Positions 33,527 to 42,834 of a DNA stretch of 64,000 nucleotides are shown here, one piece after another (the stretch's first letter is position 1; every line of letters starts with the position of its first letter). The notes beneath the pieces are model-generated. The model was given only the letters and a program-made list of their open reading frames with translations, did no database searches and was not told where the DNA came from. Source of the DNA: DASPHG01 sp963849605 (GTDB lineage: Bacteria > Actinomycetota > Thermoleophilia > Solirubrobacterales > Thermoleophilaceae); NCBI GenBank assembly GCA_963849605.1, contig CAWKHX010000015.1:62001-126000 (forward strand), in the 5' to 3' direction. The translations under genes and the position numbers were made by a program.

Positions 33527-35961
33527 GCGGCCGGCACCGCGACCTCGACCCAGTCGAGCCGGCGGCCGCATAGCGAGCGCCATTCGTCCGGCCGGACCCT
33601 GAGCATCTCGGGCTCCTCGTTCGCCGGGGGGCTGAACACGACCGGGCCGAGGTGCCGCAGGCCGGCCAGGTTGCCCGCGTTGCCCGGCTTCAGGTCCCCC
33701 CCGACCTGCACCGCGCCGACGGACCGCTCGCCGGGCTCGACGGACACGTCGCCGATCTCGAGGTACTGGCCCGGATTGCCGAGCTCGTACTCGACCGAGC
33801 CGACCTCGTCTCCGTCGACGAGGAACTGGACGCGACGGCCGAACGACCCTTCGGCCCAGACGTGGTAGCGGCCGCCGACCGGGAAGACCATGTCGTCGAT
33901 GGCGTCCCCCCTGTCGTTCAGGACGACCGCGCCCGGGTAAAGCGGATACGACCCCCAGCGCAGGGACCGCTGCGCGACGGCCTGCGGGATGAACGTCAGC
34001 ACGCGCGGCCGCGACGGCGCGACAAGCGTCCCGTGCATGCGCCGCGCGCGTGCGGCGAGTGCGCGCACGTCGCTACAGCGGGGCACCGCAGATGGCTCGA
34101 GCACGTTGGGGCCGAGCGGGAGATGGGCCACGACCTGCCCGTCAGCGCGCTCCCACACCTCGTAGTAGCGCCCGCGATCGGTCCGCTCGAAGTTCGCCGG
34201 GGGACGGCTCATCACCGGCGAGCGGCGCAGCACGATCGTGTCCACCGACTGCACGTAGTCGTTGGTCAGATCGTCGATGTCGAGCGGCGTCTTGAGGCTT
34301 GGCCGGTGGTCGGGATCGGAGAGCCCGCTCGGCTTGCGGAAGCGGTCGCGGCGATAGCCATGCGGCCACTCGGGCTCGGCGTACGGCGTCGTGTCGCGGA
34401 GCAGGTACTCGGTGAGCTCGTCGTATTCGGTGAAGAGCGTCGGCCCATCATCCGAGAGTCGGTCGTTCAGGTCGAGCAGCTCCTCGAAGCGCTCGTAGGG
34501 CGCCGGATGTGCGTTGTGGTACTGCAGCGCCTGCGACAGAAGCAGCGCGAGCAGCGGGACGCACGCGACGGTGTACCCCACGAGCTTCCGCCGCTCGGCG
34601 ATCCATCCGGCGCCGAGCAGCGCGAACACGAGCGCTATCGGGCTCAGGAGCATCAGGACCTTGCCGTCGGCATAGGGGGTGCCTCGCTCGAGCAGGACGA
34701 GCGACGCCGGCACGAGCGCGAGCGCGAGCAGAAGCGGGCCCCACGCCCGCCGTCTGACCGCCCACACGAACCCAGCGAGCGCAGCGAGCAGGATGAATCC
34801 AATGAGAATCGGCTGCACGTCGGCGGCCAGGTCGTCGGGGTGCCACCGGTAATCGCCGTTCAGCCATATGCCACTCGCGTTGCCCGCGGTGAGAGGCGCA
34901 GCGAGGTTGCCGAGGTCCTCGCCGGAGCCGGTGCGCTCGAGAGCGGCGATGTTGATGTGGTAGGCGCGGTTGAGCCCCGACAGCACGGGGGCCGCGAGTG
35001 CCGCAGCCGCGACAGCCGCGAGGAGGGTGGCCGAGAGCACACGACGATTCCCCTCGCGCAAGCCGCGCCAGGTCGGTATCGCAACCGCCACCAGCAGGAC
35101 CGGCCCGAGATAAGCCGCGGCGGCCGGTCCGATGCAACCGAACATCGCGACCGCGGGAATGAACACTGCCACCAGTCCCCTGGCCGAACGCCGTGCCCCG
35201 ATCAGATCGGCGGTCGCGGCCACGGCAGCCAGGAGCATTGCGAGCCCCGCCACTTCCTTGATCGAGCCCTGGAGGGCATACGCGTAGACCAGCGCGGAAC
35301 TGGCGCCGGCAAACGCCAGCGCCGCGCGCAGGAGGCGCGACCTGAGCGGCGCAGCGATGCCATAGAGGCTGAGGGCGCCCATGGCCGCCAAGAAGGCGAT
35401 GAACGGGTGGTACAGCCAGGCGATCTGCAACGCGCCGAGCGGTGCGAGCACGCCCAACGTCGCCTGTGCGGCAACCGGGTACTCGGTGCCGATGTACTTC
35501 TCGAGCGCCTGCTGGTAGGCGGAACCGGGCAGCTTCTCGAAGTTCGGCCCATTATCGGGCTCGAACGCCGCAATCGAGAGCTGGTGCGACGTGTCCGGCA
35601 GCTCGAGGTAACCGACGAAGGTCGGCTCGAGGGTCAGGTACGCCGGGGCGCCGATTGCGAGGAACACGGCCGCCGCCGCGATCAGCGCGTGCCGCTCCTC
35701 AAACAGCGCCCGGATCCGCCTGCGGCCGACGACGAGGCCGGCGACCGCGCCGGCAATCAGCGCTGGAAGCGCGAGTTCGGCCGTCGCGTCCGCACTCGTG
35801 ACCAGGCGGGCAATCGCGATCGCGCTTGCCGTGCCGAGCGGAAGGAGGAGCGTGCCCGGGAGATTGCGCCCGACCAGCCGGTCGAGCGCGAGGCCCAGCC
35901 CGGCGGCCACCGCCAGGAGGACAATCGGGAACAGCACCCAGGCAGCTGCGAGGGAGAGCAA
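33523..35961 (-). CDS. Large polytopic membrane protein, GT-C-like, function unknown
   Basis: This 812-residue protein has about 12 hydrophobic helices in its first 480 residues, followed by a soluble part (about 490-812) ending in a beta-rich region (RYHVWAEGSFGRRVQFLVDGDEVG). The first extracytoplasmic loop contains LPDTSHQLSIAAFEPDNGPNF, an acidic stretch of the kind found in polyprenyl-phosphate-sugar-using GT-C enzymes. I do not recognise a named family. The TTG at 35961 starts a good first helix. It precedes nothing on its strand and follows a DPM1-like GT2 by 18 bp; that GT2 could make the polyprenyl-linked sugar it uses. That pairing is inference. Confidence 0.72.
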   Translation of the reverse strand: MLSLAAAWVLFPIVLLAVAAGLGLALDRLVGRNLPGTLLLPLGTASAIAIARLVTSADATAELALPALIAGAVAGLVVGRRRIRALFEERHALIAAAAVFLAIGAPAYLTLEPTFVGYLELPDTSHQLSIAAFEPDNGPNFEKLPGSAYQQALEKYIGTEYPVAAQATLGVLAPLGALQIAWLYHPFIAFLAAMGALSLYGIAAPLRSRLLRAALAFAGASSALVYAYALQGSIKEVAGLAMLLAAVAATADLIGARRSARGLVAVFIPAVAMFGCIGPAAAAYLGPVLLVAVAIPTWRGLREGNRRVLSATLLAAVAAAALAAPVLSGLNRAYHINIAALERTGSGEDLGNLAAPLTAGNASGIWLNGDYRWHPDDLAADVQPILIGFILLAALAGFVWAVRRRAWGPLLLALALVPASLVLLERGTPYADGKVLMLLSPIALVFALLGAGWIAERRKLVGYTVACVPLLALLLSQALQYHNAHPAPYERFEELLDLNDRLSDDGPTLFTEYDELTEYLLRDTTPYAEPEWPHGYRRDRFRKPSGLSDPDHRPSLKTPLDIDDLTNDYVQSVDTIVLRRSPVMSRPPANFERTDRGRYYEVWERADGQVVAHLPLGPNVLEPSAVPRCSDVRALAARARRMHGTLVAPSRPRVLTFIPQAVAQRSLRWGSYPLYPGAVVLNDRGDAIDDMVFPVGGRYHVWAEGSFGRRVQFLVDGDEVGSVEYELGNPGQYLEIGDVSVEPGERSVGAVQVGGDLKPGNAGNLAGLRHLGPVVFSPPANEEPEMLRVRPDEWRSLCGRRLDWVEVAVPAA

Positions 35962-35979
35962 CGTCGCCGGCCGGCCGGG

Positions 35980-37164
35980 TCAGCCCCGGCGCCGGAGCCC
36001 GAGTATCGAAAGGAGGAAGGACGAAAAGAAGACCTGGATGCCCACGACGATCAGCGTCGCGGCGAATACCGCGAGCTGCTCCTCTCCGAGCTCACCCAGG
36101 CCGCGGTTCATCCACTGAATGACGATCGTGGCGGCGAACGCCAGTCCCGCGAGTGTGATTGCGCCGCCGACGATGAGGCCGTGCTCGAGCCTGAACCGGT
36201 CACGCATGCGCTCGAACCATGGTTCGCGCTCCTGCATGAAGTAGATGCCGTACGCGTGCGCGCACAGCCCCAGTGCGACCACCTGCGTGCCCACGATCGT
36301 CAAGAGCGAGCCGAGCACCATCGTGTGGAGCTCCCATGTGCGGCCGAGAATGTTGATGTCGCCCAGGACGGCGAGCATCGTCAAGAACCCGAGCGCCGCC
36401 AGCGCCGCGCCGGGGATGACGAACAGGTGCGTCGGACTGTGGACGAGCAGGAACCGCAGGTGCCGCCAGCCGTCGCGAAAACGCGAGAGCTTCGATTCGC
36501 CTGCGCGCGGGTGGTACTCGATCGGGATGTCCTTGATCGCGAGGTCGGCCTTCGCGGCGCGAATGACCATCTCAGACGCGAACTCCATCCCGGTCGTGCG
36601 CAGGTCGAGCGCCGGCAGCACATCGCGTCGAACCGCGCGCATACCGCAGTGCGCGTCGCGCACGCCCGTCTGGAAGAAGAGGTTCAGCGTCCCCGTCAGC
36701 ACCGGGTTGCCTACGTAACGGTGCATCCAGTGCATCGCGCCCGGCTGGATGTTCTCCATCCGGTCGCCCATGACGAGGTCCGCTCCCTTGTCGAGCTCGG
36801 CGACGAAGCGCGGGATGTCGTCGATCGGATAGGTGAGATCGGCGTCGAGCATCACGAGGTAGTCACCTCGCGCCGCCGAGAATGCCGCCAGGTACGCGCT
36901 TCCGTAGCCGCGGCGCGTCTCTTCGACCACGACCGCCCCGGCGTCGCGCGCGAGCTCCGCGCTGCCGTCGGTCGAGCCGTTGTCAGCCACCACGACCTCG
37001 CCCTCGATCCCCGCCGAACGAAGGGCCTCCAAGCTCTGCGATACGCAGGTCTGAATGCTCTCCGCCTCGTTGAGGCAGGGAATGACGACGGACACCCGGG
37101 GGCGTCCGGTCCGCTCCTCGGCGGCCCCTTCGGCCGCCCGAACTGTCGTTTCGAAAGCGCTCAA
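35980..37164 (-). CDS. Glycosyltransferase family 2, dolichyl-phosphate-mannose synthase-like
   Basis: This 394-residue protein has a GT-A domain (VSVVIPCLNEAESI, VVVADNGSTDGSAEL, DYLVMLDADLTYP) and GMEFASEMVIRAAK, which place it near DPM1/polyprenyl-phosphate GT2 enzymes. Two to four C-terminal helices follow (HLFVIPGAALAALGFLTML, VLGSLLTIVGTQVVALGLC). Such enzymes move a sugar to polyprenyl phosphate for use outside the membrane. The frame opens at an ATG at 37275, but this would overlap the divergent GT4 start at 37259; I chose the TTG at 37164. It precedes the large membrane protein by 18 bp, a common pairing of a lipid-sugar maker with a GT-C enzyme. Confidence 0.85.
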   Translation of the reverse strand: MSAFETTVRAAEGAAEERTGRPRVSVVIPCLNEAESIQTCVSQSLEALRSAGIEGEVVVADNGSTDGSAELARDAGAVVVEETRRGYGSAYLAAFSAARGDYLVMLDADLTYPIDDIPRFVAELDKGADLVMGDRMENIQPGAMHWMHRYVGNPVLTGTLNLFFQTGVRDAHCGMRAVRRDVLPALDLRTTGMEFASEMVIRAAKADLAIKDIPIEYHPRAGESKLSRFRDGWRHLRFLLVHSPTHLFVIPGAALAALGFLTMLAVLGDINILGRTWELHTMVLGSLLTIVGTQVVALGLCAHAYGIYFMQEREPWFERMRDRFRLEHGLIVGGAITLAGLAFAATIVIQWMNRGLGELGEEQLAVFAATLIVVGIQVFFSSFLLSILGLRRRG

Positions 37165-37258
37165 GGGTGTCGCTGCAACACGGGGTTGGTTACAACCGGC
37201 AGGGCCCCCGTCCGTCGCGCGCCGATGGTAGCGAAGCGGGTTTGCGATTCTGCCAGGC

Positions 37259-38398
37259 GTGAGGATCTGCGTCATCTATGACTGCCTCTACCCGCACACC
37301 GTTGGCGGCGCGGAGCGCTGGTATCGAAACCTCTCCGAGCGGTTCGCGGCGGCGGGCAACGAGGTCACCTACCTGACGATGCGGCAGTGGCAACGCGGCG
37401 AGCTCGACGCGCCGGCCGGTGTCCGGATCCAGGCCGTCGCGCCTCGCATGCGCCTGTACACGCGCAGCGGTCGCCGGCGAATCATGCCGCCCGTCGTATT
37501 CGGCCTCGGCGTCCTCGCACACCTGCTGCGGCATGGCCGCGCCTATGACGTGGTGCACACGGCATCGTTTCCGTACTTCTCACCGCTCGCCGTCGGCGCC
37601 GCGGGCCGCGTTCACCGCTATCGGCTCGTAATGGACTGGCACGAGGTCTGGTCGCGCGAGTACTGGCGGGAGTACCTCGGCGTCGCCGGCGTCCTCGGCT
37701 GGTGGGTGCAGACAGCTTGCGCGCGGCTGCGGCAGAAGGCGTTCTGCTTCTCCCGGCTCCATGCCGAGAGGCTGCTTCAGAGCGGCGGCCCGAGAGCGGC
37801 GGTCCTGACAGGCGAGTACGACGGCCCGCTCGCGCGGCCCCATCCCGAGCCGGCGGAGCCGGTCGTCGTCTTCGCCGGGCGGCACATCCCGGAGAAGCGG
37901 GTGCCGGCACTCGTGCCCGCCATCGCCGTCGCGCAGAAGCGAGTCGCGGGGTTGCGGTGCGACATCTACGGCGACGGGCCGCAGCGCTCGGAGGTCGAAC
38001 GGCTCGTGGCACAGTGCGCACTCGACGGCAGCGTGCGTGTTCACGGCTTCGTCGATGCGACCGAGGTGGACCACGCGATCCGGCACGCGCTCTGCATGGC
38101 GCTGCCGTCGCGCCGCGAGGGGTACGGCCTCGTCGTGGTCGAGGCCGCTGCGCACGGCGTCCCCAGCGTCGTGGTCGCGGGCGAGGACAACGCCGCCGTC
38201 GAGCTCGTCGAGGACGGAGTGAACGGCGCCATCGCGCAGTCGGCGTCCCCGGAGGACCTGGCCGCCGCGATCGAGCGAGTCCACCGGGCGGGGGACGCTC
38301 TGCGACAGTCGACGGCCGACTGGTTCGAGCGCAACGCCGAGCGCCTCTCGCTCGACGCCTCGCTCGAGCGCGTCGTCGGCACATACGCGGAGGGCTAG
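37259..38398 (+). CDS. Glycosyltransferase family 4
   Basis: This 379-residue GT-B enzyme begins RICVIYDCLYPHTVGGAERW, a strong GT4 opening. It has VVFAGRHIPEKRVPALVPAI at the start of the donor half and REGYGLVVVEAAAHGVPSV as the E-x7-E catalytic site. The GTG start is 94 bp from the divergent GT2. The gene ends in a CTAG shared with the next gene on the other strand. Alone on its strand, it probably has its own promoter in the 94-bp gap. Donor unknown. Confidence 0.88.
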   Translation: MRICVIYDCLYPHTVGGAERWYRNLSERFAAAGNEVTYLTMRQWQRGELDAPAGVRIQAVAPRMRLYTRSGRRRIMPPVVFGLGVLAHLLRHGRAYDVVHTASFPYFSPLAVGAAGRVHRYRLVMDWHEVWSREYWREYLGVAGVLGWWVQTACARLRQKAFCFSRLHAERLLQSGGPRAAVLTGEYDGPLARPHPEPAEPVVVFAGRHIPEKRVPALVPAIAVAQKRVAGLRCDIYGDGPQRSEVERLVAQCALDGSVRVHGFVDATEVDHAIRHALCMALPSRREGYGLVVVEAAAHGVPSVVVAGEDNAAVELVEDGVNGAIAQSASPEDLAAAIERVHRAGDALRQSTADWFERNAERLSLDASLERVVGTYAEG

Positions 38399-39453
38399 GC
38401 CCGATGCAGCTCGCCGTACACGGCCGCCATCCGCTCGAGGAAGAGCGCGCGCGAGAAATGCTCTTCCACGCGGTCTCGCGCCGCGCCGCCAAGGCGTGCG
38501 CGTTCGTCCCGGTCGCGCGCTAGCCGGACGAGCGCGGTCGCGAGCGCGTCCGCGTCGCCGACCGGGAAGACGATGCCGGCCTCTCCGACGGCCTCCGGGT
38601 TCCCCGGGCCGTCGGACACCACAGCGGGCAGGCCATGGCTCATGGCCTCGAGCAACGCCATCGAAAGCCCCTCGCGAGTGGAGGGCAGCACGAAGACGTC
38701 GGCCGCCGCGAACAGCCGAGCGAGATCGCCACGGTGGCCGAGCACGCGCATCGCTCGCCCCTCGCGTGCGGCGAGCGCGGACAGCAGCGGGCCGTCGCCG
38801 GCGAGGGCGGCCACGACCGGAGCGTCCTTCGCGGCTGCCTCGCCCGCCCGCGCGAAGGTGAGCGGGTCCTTGAACTCGTCCAGCCTGCCGACTGAGAGGC
38901 ACAGGACGTCGTCGTCCGCGACACCGAGCTCGGCGCGGACCGCATCGCGGACATCGGGCGCGGCCGGCGGCCGGGGCTCGACGCCGTTGTGAACGACGAC
39001 GATGCGGCTCAGCGCGTCACGGTCGACCACCGCCGCGAGCTCGTCGCGCTCCGCATTCGACGTGCAGATCGTCCGATCGGCGGCGCGCACCGCGGCCCGC
39101 ACACCGGCCCGCGCGATCGCGGACCGCGCCCCCGTCGACCTGCGCAGGAAGCTCAGGCCGTGCGTATGCCACACCGACGTGCGCGCGCGCAGGATCGGCA
39201 CGCACAGGATGCTCGCCATGTCGCCGTGCACGTGCACGATGCTGTGTCTCGACGCCTCCCGCGCGACGGCCGGCCACCGCCGGGCGAGCGAGGGCAGTGC
39301 CCCGAGCGGCGTCCGCGACCGGCTGAGGGCGACGCGCCGCTGCGCCGGCGGGTCGAGCTCGGCCAGCATGTCGAGGAACGTCTCGCCGCCCCCGCCTGGA
39401 TGGGGCAGCACATGCAGCACCGAGCTGTCGGCAAGGGTTGATTCGGCCGTCAC
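38395..39453 (-). CDS. Glycosyltransferase family 4
   Basis: This 352-residue GT-B enzyme has HVLPHPGGGGETFLDML at the N-terminus, SIVHVHGDMASI, VWHTHGLSFLRRS and, in the donor half, VLCLSVGRLDEFKDPLTF. TREGLSMALLEAMSHGLPAV is the catalytic E-x7-E. GTG at 39453 is chosen; the frame opens ten codons earlier but would approach the divergent gene. It is slightly shorter than usual for the family, mainly at the N-terminus. It is a single-gene block between two plus-strand genes. Confidence 0.86.
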   Translation of the reverse strand: MTAESTLADSSVLHVLPHPGGGGETFLDMLAELDPPAQRRVALSRSRTPLGALPSLARRWPAVAREASRHSIVHVHGDMASILCVPILRARTSVWHTHGLSFLRRSTGARSAIARAGVRAAVRAADRTICTSNAERDELAAVVDRDALSRIVVVHNGVEPRPPAAPDVRDAVRAELGVADDDVLCLSVGRLDEFKDPLTFARAGEAAAKDAPVVAALAGDGPLLSALAAREGRAMRVLGHRGDLARLFAAADVFVLPSTREGLSMALLEAMSHGLPAVVSDGPGNPEAVGEAGIVFPVGDADALATALVRLARDRDERARLGGAARDRVEEHFSRALFLERMAAVYGELHRA

Positions 39454-39503
39454 GCGTGCGGATGCTTCCAGACCCCCGCACACCGTCTGCGATCCTGCGC
39501 GCC

Positions 39504-40307
39504 GTGCGCCCGCCGGACGGCCCCCGCGTGACGGTGATCATCGGAACCTGGAACCGGGCGCAGTACGTCGGCGAGGCGATCCGGTCGATCCTCGAGCAGA
39601 CCGTGCGAGAGCTCGAGCTGATCGTCGCCGACGACGGGTCCACCGACGGGACCGACGCCGTGGTGGGGCAGTTCGACGACCCTCGCCTCCGCTACCTGCC
39701 CGGTCCGCACGTCGGCATCTCGCGCAACCTCAACCGGGCACTCGCGCAGGCGCGCGCGCCGTACGCGGCGGTGCTCGACTCGGACGACTGGTCGCATCCA
39801 GCGCGGCTCGAGCGGCAGCTCGCCGTGCTGGACGCCCGGCCGGAGGTCGCAGCCGTGGGGCACCGGCTGGAAGAGGTGGACGAGCACGGCAAGGCATTCA
39901 GCCCACGCACTTCGTTCGCGGCCGGGGACGTGAACGGGGTGCTCATGCGCTTCAACCCGGTTCCGCACTCATCGGTCGCATACCGGCGCGACGCCGTGCT
40001 GGCGGTCGGTGGGTACGACCCCAGTTACACGTGCACGGTGGACTGGGACCTCTGGCTCAGGCTGGCCGACCATCACGTGATCCACACCCTGGACGAGGTC
40101 TTGGGAGTGCGGCGGCATCACGCTGAGAGCATCTCGGTCGCGCGGGAGCTCGATCAGGTTCGAGCAGGGCTGCGGACGCGCATCGCGACCGCCCGGCGCA
40201 GGCGGTCGATCCGCGGCATCACGGGGCTCGCGCCGGCGATGCTCTCGCTGATGACTCCGATGCCGCTGAAGCGCTACCGGCGGCGGCTGCTCGGCCAGGC
40301 CGAGTAG
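39504..40307 (+). CDS. Glycosyltransferase family 2
   Basis: This 267-residue GT-A enzyme has RVTVIIGTWNRAQYVGEAI, LIVADDGSTDGTDAV, ISRNLNRALAQARAPY and AVLDSDDWSHP with the DSDD metal site, then a PHSSVAYRRDAVLAVGGYD step and VDWDLWLRLADH, which supply the acceptor-side ED/WD region. The GTG at 39504 leaves a 50-bp gap to the divergent GT4; an upstream ATG at 39462 would make it 14 residues longer. The end overlaps the flippase gene by 34 bp. Substrates unknown. Confidence 0.86.
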   Translation: MRPPDGPRVTVIIGTWNRAQYVGEAIRSILEQTVRELELIVADDGSTDGTDAVVGQFDDPRLRYLPGPHVGISRNLNRALAQARAPYAAVLDSDDWSHPARLERQLAVLDARPEVAAVGHRLEEVDEHGKAFSPRTSFAAGDVNGVLMRFNPVPHSSVAYRRDAVLAVGGYDPSYTCTVDWDLWLRLADHHVIHTLDEVLGVRRHHAESISVARELDQVRAGLRTRIATARRRRSIRGITGLAPAMLSLMTPMPLKRYRRRLLGQAE

Positions 40308-41686
40308 AGGTAGTCGCGCGTCAAGCCGACCACGTCGCGATAGGCGCGCAGCTCGTCGCGGGACGGGACCAGCGCCTGCCGCGGGCCGATCCCGGTCGCG
40401 CGCCGGAAGAAGAAGTACGCGAAGACCGCCGTGGCCGCGTACGAGCACGTCGAGACCACGGCCGCTCCCGTCGCGCCGGAGTCGGGGATCACGAGCAGGT
40501 AGGCGACCGCGGTCGCGGGCGCCGTCGCGAGGACGACGTAGAAGGCATAGTCCGGCCGGCCCCGACCCTGCACGATCGAGGTCATCACCTGTGACACCCC
40601 GAGCAGGAGGACGCCCGGCAACAGGATGAAGCCGAGCTCGACGGTGCGATCGAATTCGGACCCGTAGAACAGGGGCACCCCCACGACGAGGAGCACCGCC
40701 AGCACCGCCGCGGTGAGCGGCAGCATCAGGACGGTGTGGCGGCAGGCGCGCGCGTCGCTCAGATCGGCGTCGTCGAGAGGCGTGTCGCGGCTTCCCGATG
40801 CCCCACTGAGCTTCGCGGTGCGGGGCATGATCGTGGTCGACAGCGCCGAGGGCAGGATCAACCCGATCGTCGCGACCGTCACCGCCACCGAGTACCTCCC
40901 GACTTCCGCGGCGCTCGCGTACGCGGCCACGAAGAAGAGGTCGAGGCGCATGTTGCTGTAGCGAAGGACCTCGGAGCCCCAGCTCTGGATCCCGAATCCG
41001 AGCGCCGACCGCAGCCGGGCGGCGCGCCCGCGCCGACCCTCTCGCAGCCGCCAGCGGGCGCCCAGCCGCGCGACCAGCCACATGCCGGTGGCAGCGCCCA
41101 CCGCGAAGCCGGCGACGATGCCGACAATCGCCTCGCTCACGCCCCAGGCGAGCGCGAGCGGGGGTGAGACGACCAGCGTCGCCACCGTCGGCGCGGCGAA
41201 GACCGCCGCGTACGACTCGTACCGCTCGCGCGCGAGCACGAGGCACCACGACCATTGCCACGCCAGCCCCAGCACCACTCCCGCCGCGAGCACGGGCACG
41301 ACCTCGGCCGGTATCGGCTCGAGCGCGCTGTCGTCGAGCAGCTCGTAGACGCCGAATACGAGCACGGCGCCGGTGGACCCGAGCGCGAGCAGCAGGACGA
41401 GCAGGTCGGACGCGGCGAGGCGCAACGGCCAGCGGTCCGATCCGACAAGCACCAGAATTCCCTGCTTGACGCCGAGCCCCAGGACCAGCAGCGAGACCCC
41501 GGCGAAGTTCGCGGCGAGAGCGAACGCCCCCAGGCCGTCCGCGCCGAGGATCCTCGCCAACAGGATGCTCGTGACGCCGGCGCACCCGAACGTGGCGACC
41601 TGCGCGACCGTCGAGGCCAGCACCCCGCCGCCCAGGTGCCGCGTCCGCGCAGGTTCTGTCACGGCGGCCACCTTAGCCGCCGTCAT
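40274..41686 (-). CDS. Wzx-like polysaccharide flippase (second copy)
   Basis: This 470-residue multi-pass protein has about 12 helices and the RfbX-type start GGGVLASTVAQVATFGCAG followed by ILLARILGADGLGAFALA, typical of O-antigen flippases. It is only distantly like the flippase at 6190-7695. It is the sole gene of its block, convergent with a GT2 and divergent from a GT4 (26-bp gap). The two flippases may serve separate glycans. The listed start is ATG at 41686; GTG codons within the next ten are possible. Confidence 0.86.
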   Translation of the reverse strand: MTAAKVAAVTEPARTRHLGGGVLASTVAQVATFGCAGVTSILLARILGADGLGAFALAANFAGVSLLVLGLGVKQGILVLVGSDRWPLRLAASDLLVLLLALGSTGAVLVFGVYELLDDSALEPIPAEVVPVLAAGVVLGLAWQWSWCLVLARERYESYAAVFAAPTVATLVVSPPLALAWGVSEAIVGIVAGFAVGAATGMWLVARLGARWRLREGRRGRAARLRSALGFGIQSWGSEVLRYSNMRLDLFFVAAYASAAEVGRYSVAVTVATIGLILPSALSTTIMPRTAKLSGASGSRDTPLDDADLSDARACRHTVLMLPLTAAVLAVLLVVGVPLFYGSEFDRTVELGFILLPGVLLLGVSQVMTSIVQGRGRPDYAFYVVLATAPATAVAYLLVIPDSGATGAAVVSTCSYAATAVFAYFFFRRATGIGPRQALVPSRDELRAYRDVVGLTRDYLYSAWPSSRRR

Positions 41687-41712
41687 CGCGCCGTCCTTAC
41701 ACTGCCGCGCCC

Positions 41713-42834
41713 GTGCGGGTATTGATCACGACCCCGTGGTATCCGTCTCCCGAGGCCCCGATTCGCGGGGTCTGGACGACCGGTCACGCGCGTGCGATCG
41801 CCACCGAACACGACGTCGTGATGCTGCCGTTCAGCCCGCGCGCGGCCGCCTCCGGCCCGTTCGCGCTCGACGACCGGCATGACGATGGCGTGCGCACGAT
41901 CGAGATCTCGTACCCGCCGCCGAAGCTCCCCGGCCCGGGCCTGCTCGCGGTCCGCCGGGCGACGGGCGAGGCACTCGCCCGGCTCGAGCAGGAAGGCTTC
42001 GTGCCGGACGTGATTCACGCGCATGTATTCCTGTCCGCTCCGGCGGCCCTCACCGCCAAGCGCCTGACCGGCGCGCCGCTCGTGATCAACGAGCACCTGT
42101 CGCGCGTCACGGACTGGCGCCTCACCCGGCTCGAGCGCCTGCTCGCCCGCTACACCTACCCGCGCGCCGACCTGGTGTGCACGACGGCGAAGCGGATGCT
42201 GCCGCGTGTCCAGAGGCTGGGCGCGAAACGGACGCTGCAGGTGTTCGACACGATCGACACCGAGCAGTTCCGCCCGGGGGATCGCGCGCGGCCCGCCGGC
42301 GAGATCCGTGCAATCGCGGCGGGGTCGCTGAACGAGAAGAAGGGGCACCGGCACCTGCTCGACGCTCTCGCCCGCGCGCGCGTGCCGGGGCTGACGCTCG
42401 ACCTCGTCGGCGACGGCGAGCTGCGCGGCGACCTGGAGAGGCAGACACGCTCCCTCGGACTCGACGACCGCGTCCGGTTCCACGGGTACGTCAGCCGCGA
42501 CCGTCTCGCGGAGATGATGCGTGACGCAGACCTCCACCTCCTGCCGAGCCTGCGCGAGAGCCAGCCGCACGTGGTCGCCGAGGCGCTGGCCACCGGAATA
42601 CCGACGGTCGCGACCGACGCCGGCGGAACTGCCGAGATGCTGGAGGACGGCGACGGCGTCGTGGTTCCCCCCGCCGATCCGCAGGCGTTCGCGGACGCGC
42701 TGGTGGACGTCTGCTCGCGGCTCGACTCGTTCGATCGGCACGAGCTCGCCGCCCGCGCCCGCACGCGCTACGGCCCGGAGGCGAGCGCGCGCATGTGGAC
42801 GGAGATCTACACCGGCCTCCTGGAGCAGCGGTGA
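41713..42834 (+). CDS. Glycosyltransferase family 4
   Basis: This 373-residue GT-B enzyme starts RVLITTPWYPSPEAPIRGVW. It has VIHAHVFLSAPAALTAKRL, a INEHLSRVTDW segment and, in the donor half, IRAIAAGSLNEKKGHRHLLD. LRESQPHVVAEALATGIPTV is the catalytic site. The stop overlaps the next start (GTGA), tying it to the methyltransferase. A fairly compact N-terminal half is typical of cytoplasmic GTs that act on lipid-linked intermediates. Confidence 0.88.
   Translation: MRVLITTPWYPSPEAPIRGVWTTGHARAIATEHDVVMLPFSPRAAASGPFALDDRHDDGVRTIEISYPPPKLPGPGLLAVRRATGEALARLEQEGFVPDVIHAHVFLSAPAALTAKRLTGAPLVINEHLSRVTDWRLTRLERLLARYTYPRADLVCTTAKRMLPRVQRLGAKRTLQVFDTIDTEQFRPGDRARPAGEIRAIAAGSLNEKKGHRHLLDALARARVPGLTLDLVGDGELRGDLERQTRSLGLDDRVRFHGYVSRDRLAEMMRDADLHLLPSLRESQPHVVAEALATGIPTVATDAGGTAEMLEDGDGVVVPPADPQAFADALVDVCSRLDSFDRHELAARARTRYGPEASARMWTEIYTGLLEQR

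Noticed and set aside
33652..37281. A 1209-codon open frame on the plus strand
   Set aside because: It is antisense to two well-supported genes (33523-35961 and 35980-37164), has Arg/Glu/His-rich composition and no domain; long antisense frames are common at this GC content.
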